Positions 38,301 to 49,911 of a stretch of 64,000 nucleotides of DNA are shown here, piece after piece. How positions within the stretch are numbered: the first letter of the stretch is position 1; every line of letters begins with the position of its first letter. Location: NCBI GenBank assembly GCA_026874595.1, contig CM049314.1:14874729-14938728 (forward strand). The letters are read 5' to 3'. Source of the stretch: Sipunculus nudus (taxonomy: Eukaryota > Annelida > Sipuncula > Golfingiida > Sipunculidae). The position numbers and the translations under genes were made by a program. Under the pieces are notes generated by a model. The model was not told the origin of the DNA and searched no databases. It saw only the letters and a program-made list of their open reading frames with translations.

Positions 38301-41300
38301 ATTATTCGCACGACAAAGACAAGAAATTAACTAAATTCACTTTAAGTTGTCACGTTTTCATATGTCATAAAAGTTTTGGACTGAAGAGAATCTGTGACGG
38401 TCGGAAGTGACAGTTCCTGTTAAAATCGTTCTTCTGTTAACAGATATTCCATTGTAATTGAAGCCGGACTTGCGGTCAATGTATATAATTCTTAATTATA
38501 ATTTTGACTCGCGTGTTTCTTCATTGAATATTACAAAAATTTAAACAAATTCATACAGATTTCAAGGCACCAGGCGACATCTCGTCAAGTTGAAGTCGAT
38601 ACCCTCTCAGCTGGTCAGGCGGTTCCATCAAGCAAACAAATCGTCCAGCTAACAACATGTCTTGCATCAAAATACCGGGAGGTTGTTCAATACGTGTAAC
38701 GGCACTGCTTGGCTGCAACCGTCTTCTAAATTCAAGTACCCGTACCTGCCCAACTCTGGACTTCGAGCCAATCGTTTGAGATCCGAAAAAAAATTTTGGA
38801 AGGCTCTAAATGCCAGGAGAGCGATTATTAGCTCTCCTAAAGTCTGTTTTAGGCGAGCGATGGCGCGCGGGAGCGATCGCTCGCCTCAAAAGGCAAGGCC
38901 TGGCACTGTACACAGCAGGCCACATTCTGTTTGAGTTAACTGAAGATGTATGTAATGTTTGACTTTCTGAAACAAATGGTAGTTGTTTGTAAATGAACAG
39001 TGAGCTTTACATTTATTTCAGGATCAACAGCTCTGGTAGCTCTTCTGAGGGACCATCAGTTGACGGTGGCTAATGTCGGGGATTCTCGAGGGGTCCTTTG
39101 TGATAAAGATGGCAAGGCTATACCTTTGTCATTTGATCATAAACCTCAACAGGTAAACCTGAACATAAACCTGAACAGTGTCAGTAATTCCTAACCTCTC
39201 TCTCTCTCTCTCTCTCTCTCTATGTGTGTATTTTTGTTGGAGGCAACTGCTTCCATTTTTGGCTCAGCTGACTGAAAGTCATCTGAGCTATAGTGATCAC
39301 TCTTTGTCCGTCGTCCGTCTGTCTGTCCGTCTGTCTGTCCATCTGTCTGTCCATTAACCAGGCACAAATCGTAACCGCCAGAACTGGAATCTTCTTACTT
39401 GACATCCTGGGAGGTCCATGAAAATCTCCTTGGAAACCAGAAATTAGGTCTCTGTTACCCATATCCTTCGAGCTATGGGGCCCCAAACTACCCCCCAGAA
39501 AAGTCCAAAATTTCATACAAAAACTTCAATATCTCATTTACTACTTGACTGATGGTCATGATATTTGGCATACATATTGATCATGAGAGGTTCCATCAGT
39601 TCCTGAAGACTGGTGGCGCCACCTGTATCGTTCAATTTTTTACGAATTTTTTTCTCTATTTTTGAGACCTTTCAAAATGTAAACATCTGTTAACAAGGCA
39701 CAAATCGTAAAGACTGGACCTAGAATCTTCATTCTTGACACACTGAGAGACCTATGAAAAGTCTCCACGGAAACCAGAAATTAGGTCTCTGTTACCCATA
39801 TTCTTCGAGCTATGGAGCCCCAAAGTACCCCCAAGAAAAGTAAAAAATTTCATACAAAAACTTCAATATCTCATTTACTACTTGACTGATGGTCATGATT
39901 TGTTGCATAACTATTGATCATGAGATGTGTCATCACTTCCTGCAGACTGGTGGTGCCACCTTTATTGTTCGATTTTTTACGATTTTTTCCTCTATTTTTG
40001 ATACCTTTAAGGATGCTGTCATCTGTTAGCATGGCACAAATCGTAACGACTGGACCTAGAATCTTCATTCTCGACACACTGAGAGGTCCATAAAAAATAT
40101 CCTTGGAAACCAGAAATTAGGTCTCTGTTAACCATATCCTTCGAGCTATGGGGCCCCAAAGTAACCCCCCCCCCCCCCGAGTAGTCAAAAATTTCATACA
40201 AAAACTTCAATATCTCAATAACTACATCACTGATGGTCATGATTTTTGGCATACATATTGATTATGAAATGTTCCATCAGTTCCTGCAGACTTGTGGCGC
40301 CACCTGTATTGTTTGATTTTTTAAGATTTTTTCCTCTATTTTTGAGACCTTTAAGGATGCTGTCATCTGTTAACGTGGCACAAATCATAACGACTGGACC
40401 TAGAATCTTCATTCTCAACACACTGAGAGACCTATGAAAAGTCTCCATGGAAACCAAAATTAGGTCTCTGTTACCCATATTCTTCGAGCTATGGAGCCCT
40501 AAAGTACCCCCAAGAAAAGTAAAAATTTTCATACAAAAACTTCAATATCTCATGAACTACTTGAATGATGGTCATGATTTGTGGCATAACTATTGATCAT
40601 GAGATGTGTCATCTGTTCCTGCAGACTGGTGGCGCCACCTGTATCGTTTAATTTTTAACGATTTTTTCCTCTATTTTTGAGACTTTTAAGGATGCTGTCA
40701 TCTGTTAGCATGGCACAAATAGTAACGACTGGACCTAGAATCTTCATTCTCAACACACTAGAAGACCTATGAAAAGTCTCCATGGAAACCAGAAATTAGG
40801 TGTCTGTTACCCATATCCTTCGAGCTATGGGGCCCCAAAGTACCCCCCCAGAGTAGTCAAAAATTTCATACAAAAACTTCAGTATCTCAATAACTACATC
40901 ACTGATGGTCATGATTTTTGGCATACATATTGATTATGAGATGTTCCATCAGTTCCTGCAGACTGGTGGCACCACCTATGTTATCTATCAAGAGGATACA
41001 AATTGCAACAACTGGACCTAGAAACTTCATTCTTGTCATGCAAGGAGGCCCATGAAGAGTGCCTGTGGAAACTTGAAATTAGGTCTCTGTTACCCATATC
41101 CTTCAAGCTATAGGACTCTGAAGTATCCCTCAGAATAATGGACAATTTGATACAAAAGCTGAAGTATCTGAACAACTAATACGGAGATCATCATGATTCT
41201 TTGCATGGATATTGACCATTAAGTGTTTTTAGCTCAGCTGACTGTAAGTCATCTGAAGTATCCCTCAGAATAATGGACAATTTGATACAAAAGCTCAAGT

Positions 41301-44300
41301 ATCTAAACAACTATTGCAGTGATCACCATGATTCTTTGCATGGATATTGATCATGGAATGTGTCATCAGTTTCTGCAGTATGGTGGCGCCACCTGTAATT
41401 TTTTTATTTTTACAAATTTTTTTCTCTATTTTTGAGACCTCATAAGATGCGGTCATCTGTTAACATGGCACAAATCGTAACAACTGGACCTAGAATCTTC
41501 TCTCTTGACATGCTGAGAGGCCCATGAAAAGTTTCCTTAAAAACTTGAAATTAGGTCTCTGTTACCCATAACCTCTGAGCTATGGGGCTCCGAAGTACCC
41601 CCCAGAATAATGGAAAATTTGATACAAAAGCTCAAGTATCTGAACAATTATTATATTGATCACCATGATTCTTTGCATGGATATTGATCATGAAATGTTT
41701 CATCAGTTTCTGCATTCTGGTGGCGCCACCTGTATTTTTTCAATTTTTAGCTCAGCTGACTGAAAGTCATCTGAGCTGTAGGGATCACCTTTTGTCCGTC
41801 GTCCGTCCGGCCATCCAGGCGTCTGTCTGTTAACAGGGCACAAATCGTAACCGCTAGACCAGGAATCTTCTTACTTGAAATCCTGGGAGGTCTATGGAAA
41901 TTCTCCTTGTAAACCTGAAATTAGGTCACTGTGACCTATATTCTTCGAGCTATGGGGTTCTGAAGTACCCCCCAGAATAATGCAAAATTTAATACAAAAG
42001 CTCAAGTATCTGAACAACTAATGCATTAATCACCATGATTCTTTGCATGGATATTGATCATGGAGTGTTTCATCAATTTCTGGAGATTGGTGGCGCCACC
42101 TATATTTTTTTATTTTTTAAAATTTTTTTTCTCTACTTTTGTGATCTTTAAACATTTGGTCATCTGTAAACAGGGCACAAATCATAATGACTGGACCTAG
42201 AATCTTCTGTCCTGACCTCCAGGGAAGCCCATAAAAGGTCCACATGGAAACCGGAAATAAGGTCCCTGTTACCCATATTCTGTGAGCTATGGGGCTCTGA
42301 AGTACCCCCCAGAATAAAGATTTGGTCATATATTAACAGGGCACAAATCATAATGACTGGACCTAGAATCTTCTGTCCTCACCTCCAGGGAAGCCCATAA
42401 AAGGTCTACATGGAAACCCGAAATAAGGTCCTTGTTACCCATATCCTTCATGCTCTGGGGCTCCGAAGTACTCCCCAGAATAAAGATTTGGTCATCTGTT
42501 AACAGAGCACAAATTATAATGACTTGACCTAGAATCTCCTTTCTTGATATGCTGGGAGGCCCCTGAAAAGTCTCCTTGTGCACCTGAAATTACATCTCTG
42601 TTACCCATATCCTTCATCCTATGCGGCTTTGAAATACCCCCTAGAATAAACATTTGGATTTGTTAACAGGGCACAAATCATAATAACTGGACCTAGAATT
42701 TTATTTTTTGACATGCTGGGAGACCCCTGAAAAGTCATCTTGTAAACCTTGAAAATAGGTGTCTGTTACCCATATCCTTCATGCTACAGAGCTCCATAGT
42801 ACCCCAATGAATATTGGATGATTTTATACAAAAGATCAAGTTTGGAAAAAGTAGTTCATTCAAATTTGACATTCAGATGATAAAATTACTTTTGTCAATG
42901 TCTTCCTGGTCAGCTGAGCGTCATGACCCCTGGGTCACTTGTTTAATGCTAGTTTAACTAAGTATATGTACATCTGCAGAATGCCATACTAGTTTGGGAC
43001 TCTATGACAGGGCAGTGCACACACACTCATTTTATATCCTGGTGTGAATCAGGCCTGATGACTTCTGCACCTGCGGCACCTGTGGGTGTCATTTGTGAGT
43101 GAAACACAGCGGTTTGGCACAGTCTTCCTATTCAGCCCGTAGAGGGCTCACCCTAGGTGAGGGCTGGCCATGAAAAATATCAGCACCTTGGCTGAGAGTC
43201 CTGTGACTTACCCCAACTACAGAAGCCGGTTAACTGGTCAATTCTTCATGCATGCTAATTGGCAGTGTAATTTTTTTTATGCAGAGTACCGTATTTATGC
43301 GTGTATAAGATGACCACGTATATAAGACGACCCCCAATGTTGAGCCTCAAATTTTGGTTCAAATTATTTTTCAGCATCTTAAGTTTGAGCTGCCAGCTAC
43401 TGAGGATCACTTTGTCAGCATAATGATCACTTTAACACAGATGATTGAAATTGGATTTTATAATTTTTAATTCTTAAAATGGTCAGTGGTATATTTTTTT
43501 ATGATGATACAAGTGAAACAGGAAAGTAATATAGAAAGGTATGGAGCAGACCAAAACGGAAATAATTAAACATATCAAAGAATGAGTATAATGCAACGAT
43601 TCAAAGTAATATCATAAGAGGCATACAATGGGTCAATTTCAGGGTCCAAATTTGGGTAATAAATTATTATCCAGGAGATAGCACACACTAAGAATTAACA
43701 TGTCAAGAGAATGTACATCACAGGGCATTGACATCTCCCTCTTTAAAAAAGATAAATTTATTTCAAAGAAATGTCAGTCTTCTGCATAATTTGAAGGAGA
43801 TCACCCCAAACACCCACTGAAAATCAGGGTCCACATCCACAAGTGGCTTAAGGTAGTCAAGTGACAGCGCACGAAACCAAGGATTCCATGATGCTATACT
43901 TAACTAGGCTTCCTCATTTATTATTCCGTGTTAATCTTAAACTATCGAAACTTGCATTTTCCTGGCCTGTCCACAACCATGTCACAGTCACCAAATTTTC
44001 CCACAAAATATATCACGTTTGCCGAAACGACGTCAGCCAGGTTCAAATTTATTCCGTTGTACCAGTGAGGAAGGAAAAACGTAATAAGGTAATGATCCAG
44101 TAGGACTTTCGTGAGCTACGTAATTATACGACATTTAACTGTGTGCAAGTTCAGTGCTACCTTGTAGAAACCAGGGTTTCCATTCGGTTGTCCGGTGAAC
44201 CATCCCTAACCCCGACCACCGCCCCTATATCTTTCGACAGGGAAAGGGGCCCTGTGTGTAGAGGGTTGGGGAAATGGAGGTAGTCCCACAGGATATACGC

Positions 44301-46130
44301 ACCAAATCCGGGGTTTCGTTATAAAATTGTGAGGAAATTCGTCATATTTATATCCCGCGGAAACTCGGTCCCTTTCTTGAACTTTGTTGACCCGTTATAA
44401 TACATTACATTCATTTCTTGACCAATAGTACAAGCTTGACAAACATTGAATTTTGCATCACCTGAGGAAAGGCCGCTACATATTTATAACTAGAATACGG
44501 GTAGTCGACAAGCGACTACTTGTATCCGCCTAAATCAGAGTGGAACGGGTGAAGTGTTGCATATCAGCATGGATGTCTGCAGCCAAATTGTGTATGTAGG
44601 TTGCGCTACCTACCAAAAAATCCAGAAAGCCGTCCAAGTTGTATACATATGCAAAATTTAAGGCAGATAAGTCAAACCACTATATTGTTTATGAGTGATT
44701 TTTGCCCTTGGCAGACAAACAGATGGACGCTGTGCAAAAAAGGGTTGCAGGTGGCGCCACCAGTTAAGCGTATGATAAAGAGCTTTGTGAGAACTATACA
44801 CATGCAAAATTTTGGCCCAATTGGTCAAACGGTTCCCTAGATATGAGCTTGGATGTCTGCAGCATAAACTTGATTGTAGGTGGCGCCACCTGTCATAAAA
44901 TCAGAAAAGCTATCCAGGATGTATAAGCATGCAGAATTTCAGGTGAATTAGTCAAACCACTGCAGAGATATGAGTGATTTTAACCCAAGGCAGACGAACG
45001 GCTGGACACCGTGCAAACATGGTTGCAGGTGGCGCCACCATTTTTTGTGTATGTTATAAAGCTCTCCAAGGGCTACATTTGTGCAAAAAAATTTTCCTGA
45101 TCAATCAAACGGTTCCTGAGATATGAGCTTGGATGTCTGCAGCGTAAACATGAATGTAGGTGGCGCCACCTGTCATAAAATCAGAAAAGCTATCCAGGAT
45201 GTATACGCATGCCAAATTTCAGGTGAATTAGTCAAGTCACTGCAGAGATATGAGTGATTTTAACCCAAGGCAGACAAACAGATGGACACTGTACAAACAT
45301 GGTTGCAGGTAGCGGCACCATTTTTGGTGTATGTTATAAAGCTCTCCAAGGGCTACATTTGTGCAAAAGAATTTTCCTGATCGGTCAAACGGTTCCCGAG
45401 ATATGAGCTTGGATGTCTGCAGCGTAAACGTGAATGTAGGTGGCGCCACCTGTCATAAAATCAGATAAGCTATCCAGGATGTATACGCATGCCAAATTTC
45501 AGGTGAATTAGTCAAGTCACTGCAGAGATATGAGTGATTTTAACCCAAGGCAGACGAACAGATGGACACTGTGCAAACATGGTTGCAGGTGGCGCCACCA
45601 TTTTTGGTGTATGTTATAAAGCTCTCCAAGGGCTACATTTGTGCAAAAGAATTTTCCTGATCGGTCAAACGGTTCCGGAGATATGAGCTTGGATGTCTGC
45701 AGCGTCAACGTGAATGTAGGTGGCGCCACCTGTCATAAAATCAGAAAAGCTATCCAGGATGTTTGCGCATGCCGAATTTCAGGTGAATTAGTCAAGTCAC
45801 TGCAGAGATATGAGTGATTTTAACCCAAGGCAGACGAACAGATGGACACTGTGCAAACATGGTTGCAGGTGGCGCCACCATTTTTGGTGTATGTTATAAA
45901 GCTCTCCGAGGGCTACATTTGTGCAAAAAAATTTTCCTGATCGGTCAAACGGTTCCCGAGATATGTGGGTTTATGTGTGGAAACAGACGCACAAACGGAC
46001 GCAGAGCGCAGAGGAAAGGTCAGAGGTCAAAACAAAATCGGGGCGCAGCAGTTCACATGTGACCCGAACATAATCCCGGGTTTCGGAAAATTCCGCCCAG
46101 TGGTTACGGAGGAGTTCTCCGGACACCTAC

Positions 46131-46167
<37 letters not shown>

Positions 46168-47799
46168 CCAGCTGAAAACATAGTATCCGCAAAACTCTGT
46201 TTTGGCGGATACAATTATAACGCGCTACTGGTTGTCTTGTAATGGAAGTGCCATGTGCGAATCTCCGTATATGTCAGTGTTTTAGCCAGCTGACAGCGTC
46301 CGCATTCACTGGACTCTTGAACATGTTACGCGGTAAATACGGCACCATATGAAAAAATCATCCTTGTATTAATATGCATATTACGTGCTACTTGATAGCA
46401 TCAGCAAGTTCCCAGCATCCCTTGCGCGAGCTCGAGCGGTGTACTCTGGGATCTTGAGTACACGGGTAAGCCCCTTAAGCTGATAGCGGCATCGACAATT
46501 ATATCACTGTGTACCTGTTTAAAGTGAATTGCCAAGATATTTTTGGCAAAATATACTTTAAAACATATATTTTCAGGATTGGGAATTCCGTTTCGGTCTG
46601 TCAGTTTCGCGATTCCGTCCGCGATCGCGGGAAATCACTGGCTCTACTGTCAGAAGGGCTTTCATATATTGATTCCGTTAAAATTCCTGTGTCAATGCGG
46701 CAAGGGCAAACCTTTTCTTATCAATTATTTAACTATGTGCGCATGTAAATCTGATGTATAAACGATAAATTTAAACAAAAACAAAGCACTGTAATGTTCA
46801 TTATTGAGTGTACATTACCACCATACGGATATGATCACCGATATTCACGCCGTCCAGTTCGACCGACGTAATAATGCTGATTGCCGTAAATTATCCTAGG
46901 CGGCCCTGAGGACGCTGAAAACTTGTACCCGTGTATAAGACGTCCCCCCTTCTTTGCCAAATATATTTTGGATAAAATTTGTTGTCCTGTACACAAACAA
47001 ATACGGTATATAGATTGCTGAAATTGGTTGATAGTACAGTGACTTATGCAACCATGCAAATGATGATTTATTCAGTAATTTTTACATCAGTTTAAGGAAT
47101 GTTCTCTCTGTCAGTTGTTATTATTATAATTTATATATGATATTCTTAACACAGCATAATACCAGTGATGGACAACAGCTGAATCACTCTTTTTATTGTA
47201 TGATTCCCTTTGCAATTAGATAGCAAAAAAAGGTAACTTTACAACAATACATGGTAGGTAAAGTTATGTGTAAGGGGTTCAGTAATGCTGCTAAGCCATA
47301 AACATTTCTAGCACACAGACATATTATTAAGTTGGAATTAATTGGCCTGTTAAGTTAATGACCAGTTCAAGAAAGAATGTTCACTTTGTGACTTTTATCT
47401 TTGCAGCTTAAAGAGCGTAAAAGGATCAAGAAAGCTGGAGGGTTTATAAGTTTCAATGGAGTGTGGAGAGTTGCGGGAATACTAGCCACTTCCAGAGCAC
47501 TGGGGGACTTCCCTTTAAAAGAAAAGAACTTTGTTATTGCAGAACCAGATGTACTGACCTTTGACCTAGATGACCTTGAACCCAAGTTCATGATCTTAGC
47601 CTCTGATGGCTTATGGGATACATTCTCTAATGAGGAGGCAGTTTCATTCATCAGTGAGAGGTTGGAGGAGCCCCATTTCGGAGCTAAGAGTCTCGTGCTT
47701 CAAGCATATTACCGAGGTTCGTTAGATAATATTACAGTCATGGTTGTTAGTTTCATGCCTGTGAGTAACAATAGTTCACAACCAGAGCCCACTGCTTAA
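26367..47799 (+). CDS. PPM1L-like membrane-anchored PP2C protein phosphatase, 4 coding exons
   Basis: Exons 26367-26738, 29237-29405, 39022-39152 and 47407-47799 join in frame to 354 residues, close to vertebrate PPM1L (about 360). Residues 14-34 form one hydrophobic helix, matching the ER anchor of PPM1L. The PP2C domain follows with [10 protein letters not shown] (97-100 MEDR), VFDGHGGE (Asp119), [10 protein letters not shown] (Asp201), LASDGLWD (Asp291) and DNITVMVV (Asp331), so the metal-binding aspartates are all present. PP2C enzymes remove phosphate from Ser/Thr using Mn or Mg; PPM1L acts on stress-kinase and ceramide-transport targets in vertebrates, and I infer a similar role. Introns 2 and 3 use GT-AG; intron 1 uses a GC donor. 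No frameshift or missing motif is seen. The start is the first ATG that leaves the anchor intact; an upstream non-coding exon cannot be excluded. Confidence 0.95.
26739..26744 (+). other. Non-canonical GC donor of intron 1 in the PPM1L-like gene
   Basis: The conserved GHGGE codons end at 26738 and are followed by GCAAGG, while the next exon resumes the family sequence at 29237 after TTTGCAG. GAG|GCAAGG fits the known GC-AG class, which tends to have strong flanking consensus. No GT exists at a position that keeps the frame and the conserved residues. Confidence 0.7.
26745..29236 (+). other. Intron 1 of the PPM1L-like gene
   Basis: AT-rich, with a short direct repeat of TGAGGTCCCACTG near 27247-27275, a short TA run near 27482 and no nested gene. 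The acceptor is TTTTCTTTGCAG. Confidence 0.6.
29406..32264 (+). other. Intron 2, 5' part, no nested gene
   Basis: AT-rich intron from GTAAGAAA. The 133-codon plus-strand frame at 29962-30363 has no domain and no splice support. Confidence 0.5.
32265..34353. mobile_element. Non-autonomous hAT-like element with hexanucleotide-rich ends, 2.07 kb
   Basis: The element spans 32273-34345. Its ends are perfect 12-bp inverted repeats starting CAGACATGGGGT, flanked by GTTACCTT (32265-32272) and GTTACCTG (34346-34353), an 8-bp duplication with one mismatch. CA-G start and an 8-bp duplication are hAT hallmarks. Just inside both ends are arrays of (GTAATA)n, about 32290-32420 and 34190-34330. The interior is AT-rich without a transposase. 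Confidence 0.75.
35028..35372. repeat. Dispersed repeat, copy B (intron 2 of the PPM1L-like gene)
   Basis: Partner of 5985-6220, sharing the block order described there, but with an extra AT-rich and unrelated stretch of about 100 bases in the middle. No ORF. Confidence 0.6.
36959..38908. mobile_element. Inverted-repeat DNA element with paired subterminal hairpins, 1.94 kb
   Basis: Ends are perfect 17-bp inverted repeats, CAGGCCTTGCCTTTTGA at 36965-36981 and its complement at 38886-38902, flanked by GCACTG on both sides (36959-36964 and 38903-38908). Next to the left end are two hairpins, GGGAGTGA/TCACTCCC and GGCGAGTG/CACTCGCC; next to the right end are GGAGAGC/GCTCTCC and GGCGAGCGA/TCGCTCGCC. 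The interior has GC-richer stretches from about 37800 to 38760 but no transposase-like ORF. A non-autonomous hAT-like element with a 6-bp duplication is the simplest reading. Confidence 0.75.
39196..39221. repeat. (CT)n microsatellite just after exon 3 of the PPM1L-like gene
   Basis: About 13 CT units, 44 bp downstream of the exon 3 donor. Confidence 0.9.
39262..42945 (+). repeat. Degenerate tandem array in a transposon-like frame, period about 335 then 166 bp
   Basis: A conserved GGCACAAATC motif recurs at 39361, 39697, 40033, 40377, 40712, 41467, 41837, 42174, 42340, 42506 (as AGCACAAATT) and 42670. Steps are about 335-345 bp at first, with one diverged or rearranged interval, and then 166, 166 and 164 bp. 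Each long unit also has CTTCAATATCTC-, GGTGGCGCCACCTG- and TTTTTTCCTCTATTTTTGAG-type blocks. The head (39262) starts with an imperfect hairpin GCTCAGCTGACT/AGTCATCTGAGC followed by GTCCGTCGTCCGTC; partial heads recur at about 41231 and 41750. The tail has GTCAGCTGAGC at 42909-42919, an 11-bp inverse of the head. Confidence 0.85.
43120..43200 (-). repeat. SINE-like fragment related to 2383-2525
   Basis: Contains GGCTCACCCTAGGTGAGGG and AAAAATATCAGCAC, which resemble GATCACCCTGGGTAGGGG and AAAAATCTCAACAC in the repeat at 2383-2525, in the same order. The tRNA-like head is not visible here. Confidence 0.4.
43201..44519 (+). other. Intron 3 spacer of the PPM1L-like gene, nothing recognised
   Basis: Mostly unique AT-rich sequence. 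A GC-richer patch at about 44160-44300 has no ORF or repeat I can name. Confidence 0.4.
44561..45960 (+). repeat. Tandem array of five 280-bp units
   Basis: The reference motif ATATGAGCTTGGATGTCTGC starts at 44561 (variant), 44841, 45121, 45401 and 45681, and its first bases recur at 45961, giving exactly 280 bp each time. Units two to five are highly similar; unit one is diverged. Each unit is dimeric: two halves of about 130 and 150 bp, each with a GGTGGCGCCACC palindrome (44750, 44879, 45028, 45159, 45439, 45588, 45719 and 45868; a mutated one near 45308). Short repeated minus-strand ORFs here are products of the array. Confidence 0.9.
46132..46167. repeat. (CGG)n trinucleotide repeat
   Basis: About 12 CGG units, strikingly GC-rich within an AT-rich intron, located just inside the right end of the 280-bp-unit element. 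Confidence 0.95.
46215..47406 (+). other. Intron 3, 3' end, nothing recognised
   Basis: Unique AT-rich sequence up to the exon 4 acceptor TATCTTTGCAG. Two overlapping open frames of 70-80 codons at 46509-46761 have no domain. Confidence 0.45.
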
Positions 47800-49866
47800 C
47801 ACAGATGTATTTTAGATATTTACAAATTTTAACTTATTTTTGTGCACTGTCTTGTGGATCTCATGCTCATAGTGTTTCTACCACGTATTACCCTGCTATA
47901 GCCGAAGCTGTGACTCCCAGACTTATTGATAAGACATTTATTATCAGAACTCGCAGATTACCTGTTCTTGTTATGGGCAGTTTGGCATGAATTCAGCCGG
48001 GTTTATCATTCAGGGATGGGTTTTCAATTGGCTGAGTATACATAGGCTGAGTGCACTATGATAGTTTCTGATAGATGCTGATCTGATAGACCATTCGGAA
48101 AATAATATAAAAATTCCTCAGGATTAATGGGAAAATGTGGAGACCCCCCCCCCCCCCCCCCCCACACCCTTTCTTATTGTAATATACAAATAATTTGAAA
48201 TGTCTGTGCGGCGTAATCTCTCATTATATTCAATATATAGAGTAACACCTTGTTGTGTCGAGCTCACTTTAATCTTATTACCCACTTGCTCAAAGTTCAG
48301 TGCTGGAGTCGAAGTTTTAATTTCAATTATTACCATATTGAAGGCGCTTATGTTTAACCTCGGATAATTTGAAGCCTTAGTGTAAATCCCTGTGCCTTTG
48401 GATCAGAGATATTCTAAATCCGATCCATAATGCCAATCCGTTATGAGAATTGAGTCCTATTCTTAAGTTAAGGAGTCACAGCATCAGCTAATCCTAAAGA
48501 AACAAATCATCTTTATATTTTGTGATGGACGCCTTTATAGGGGTTTACGTTTTGGTGCAATGTTGTTATAGCTGCAACGTTACAACGTTGCATTGATACA
48601 TTGCAATACTAAGCCAAATATGTTTTTGGTACTGTCAGCTGTCCCTGTTTTCAATATGTTTACAATATATGTATGCTCCAATGGAAAGCTACATCTTTCA
48701 TTTACTTTCACTCTTTCAGCGTTACACAAAATGTGTATATGGTGAACCTGCATTGTTAAAATTTGAGATGTATATCATCTGATTGTCTGCTTTTTAAAAC
48801 TAATTTTTTATTTTAATTTATTTATTTTTTGCAAATGTTTTATTTGAGAGGAAGTTTAGTTATCTTTCTATGAAAAACTAATTAATTTCTTGGAACTGAG
48901 ACTATGATATAAATTACAACCTGTATGTATCATATCATGTGTGGTATTTTGAAGGATATACCACACTATTATAATTATTATAATGTGAGACAATTTATAA
49001 TTAAAACCTTCAATGTGATTAATTTCCCTATCAATATGATCCCTTAAATATATGGGTCATGTTATGATCAACGGGCAGATTAAGAAATCATCAACTAAGT
49101 TGGTCTGTGATGTTTAGATAAAGACAAATGTCTCGGATGTTCTACCTTTCACATATATGGGATCATGTATTCAAAAATTATTATATGTAATATATATCAC
49201 TGGTGTATAAATATATCAGATATAGTTTCACATATCCAATAGATAATTCTAAGAATGTTTGCAAGAGCATGTCATGCAAAGCCAGATCCAGGGTGGTGGG
49301 CAAATAGGTTCGAGCATCCTTACCTAAAAGTCCAAAGTGCTTCCCCTTAAAATATAACATGGGCTTATTTGAATCCTACACTAGCAATGTCAAAGTGACT
49401 CTCCTTGATATTTCTTATCTATGCAGCATTTACCAGCATTATCCCATAAGAAGAGGTAAATCATAACTCCACTGATGTTAAAGACTGCAGCGTTTTCGGG
49501 TTGTTTCACTCCTTGCCATTGTAGCATGCCCGCCCTCTGGACCTGGCTCTTAATACTTATGTATTGTACTGCTAGGAAATGAGACAGTAAAGATGGCTAG
49601 GCTAAGGGATCGTGGAAATGTGGTTTGTCATTGCAGGTTGAGTACAGTTATATGCTAATGGTTTTTACTACATGACTTAAGTCGCTGGCCGACAGCTAAT
49701 TTAGTTTTCAGTTTGCTTGCATCATAACTTGTAAGCGTATGTGTAGTATTTTACTTTCATTATTTTATGCAAATGTTTCCATGGAGCTCCCTTATAGCTA
49801 GATGACATGAAATTTTCAGTATTTTATGTTAATGATGTTGCACCCATAGACATGTTGTGTTATATT

Positions 49867-49911
<45 letters not shown>

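Larger units (their letters stand above)
44520..46214. mobile_element. Inverted-repeat element carrying five 280-bp tandem units, 1.7 kb
   Basis: The left end (44520-44541) and right end (46194-46214) are inverted copies of about 21 bp built on TTGTATCCGCC, then AAA and CAGAGT, with one mismatch and one indel. Between them lie the five tandem units and, just inside the right end, a (CGG)n run. There is no transposase-like ORF, so the element is non-autonomous. I could not fix a target duplication: TTATAAC occurs near both sides (about 44484 and 46215) but not at matching distances. Confidence 0.65.

Noticed and set aside
38662-38934. 90-codon frame spanning the right end of the hairpin element
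   Set aside because: It crosses the element border and its subterminal hairpins, so it is not a conserved gene.
40019-42583. Several minus-strand frames of 60-100 codons with similar sequence
   Set aside because: They are translations of the 335-bp tandem units, with no conserved start or domain.
45237-45729. Two near-identical 70-codon minus-strand frames
   Set aside because: Repeated because of the 280-bp array; the period is not a multiple of three and no family is recognised.
39262-45960. Possible CRISPR-like array (regular repeats)
   Set aside because: Units are 166-335 or 280 bp with no short repeat/spacer structure, in an intron of an animal gene.
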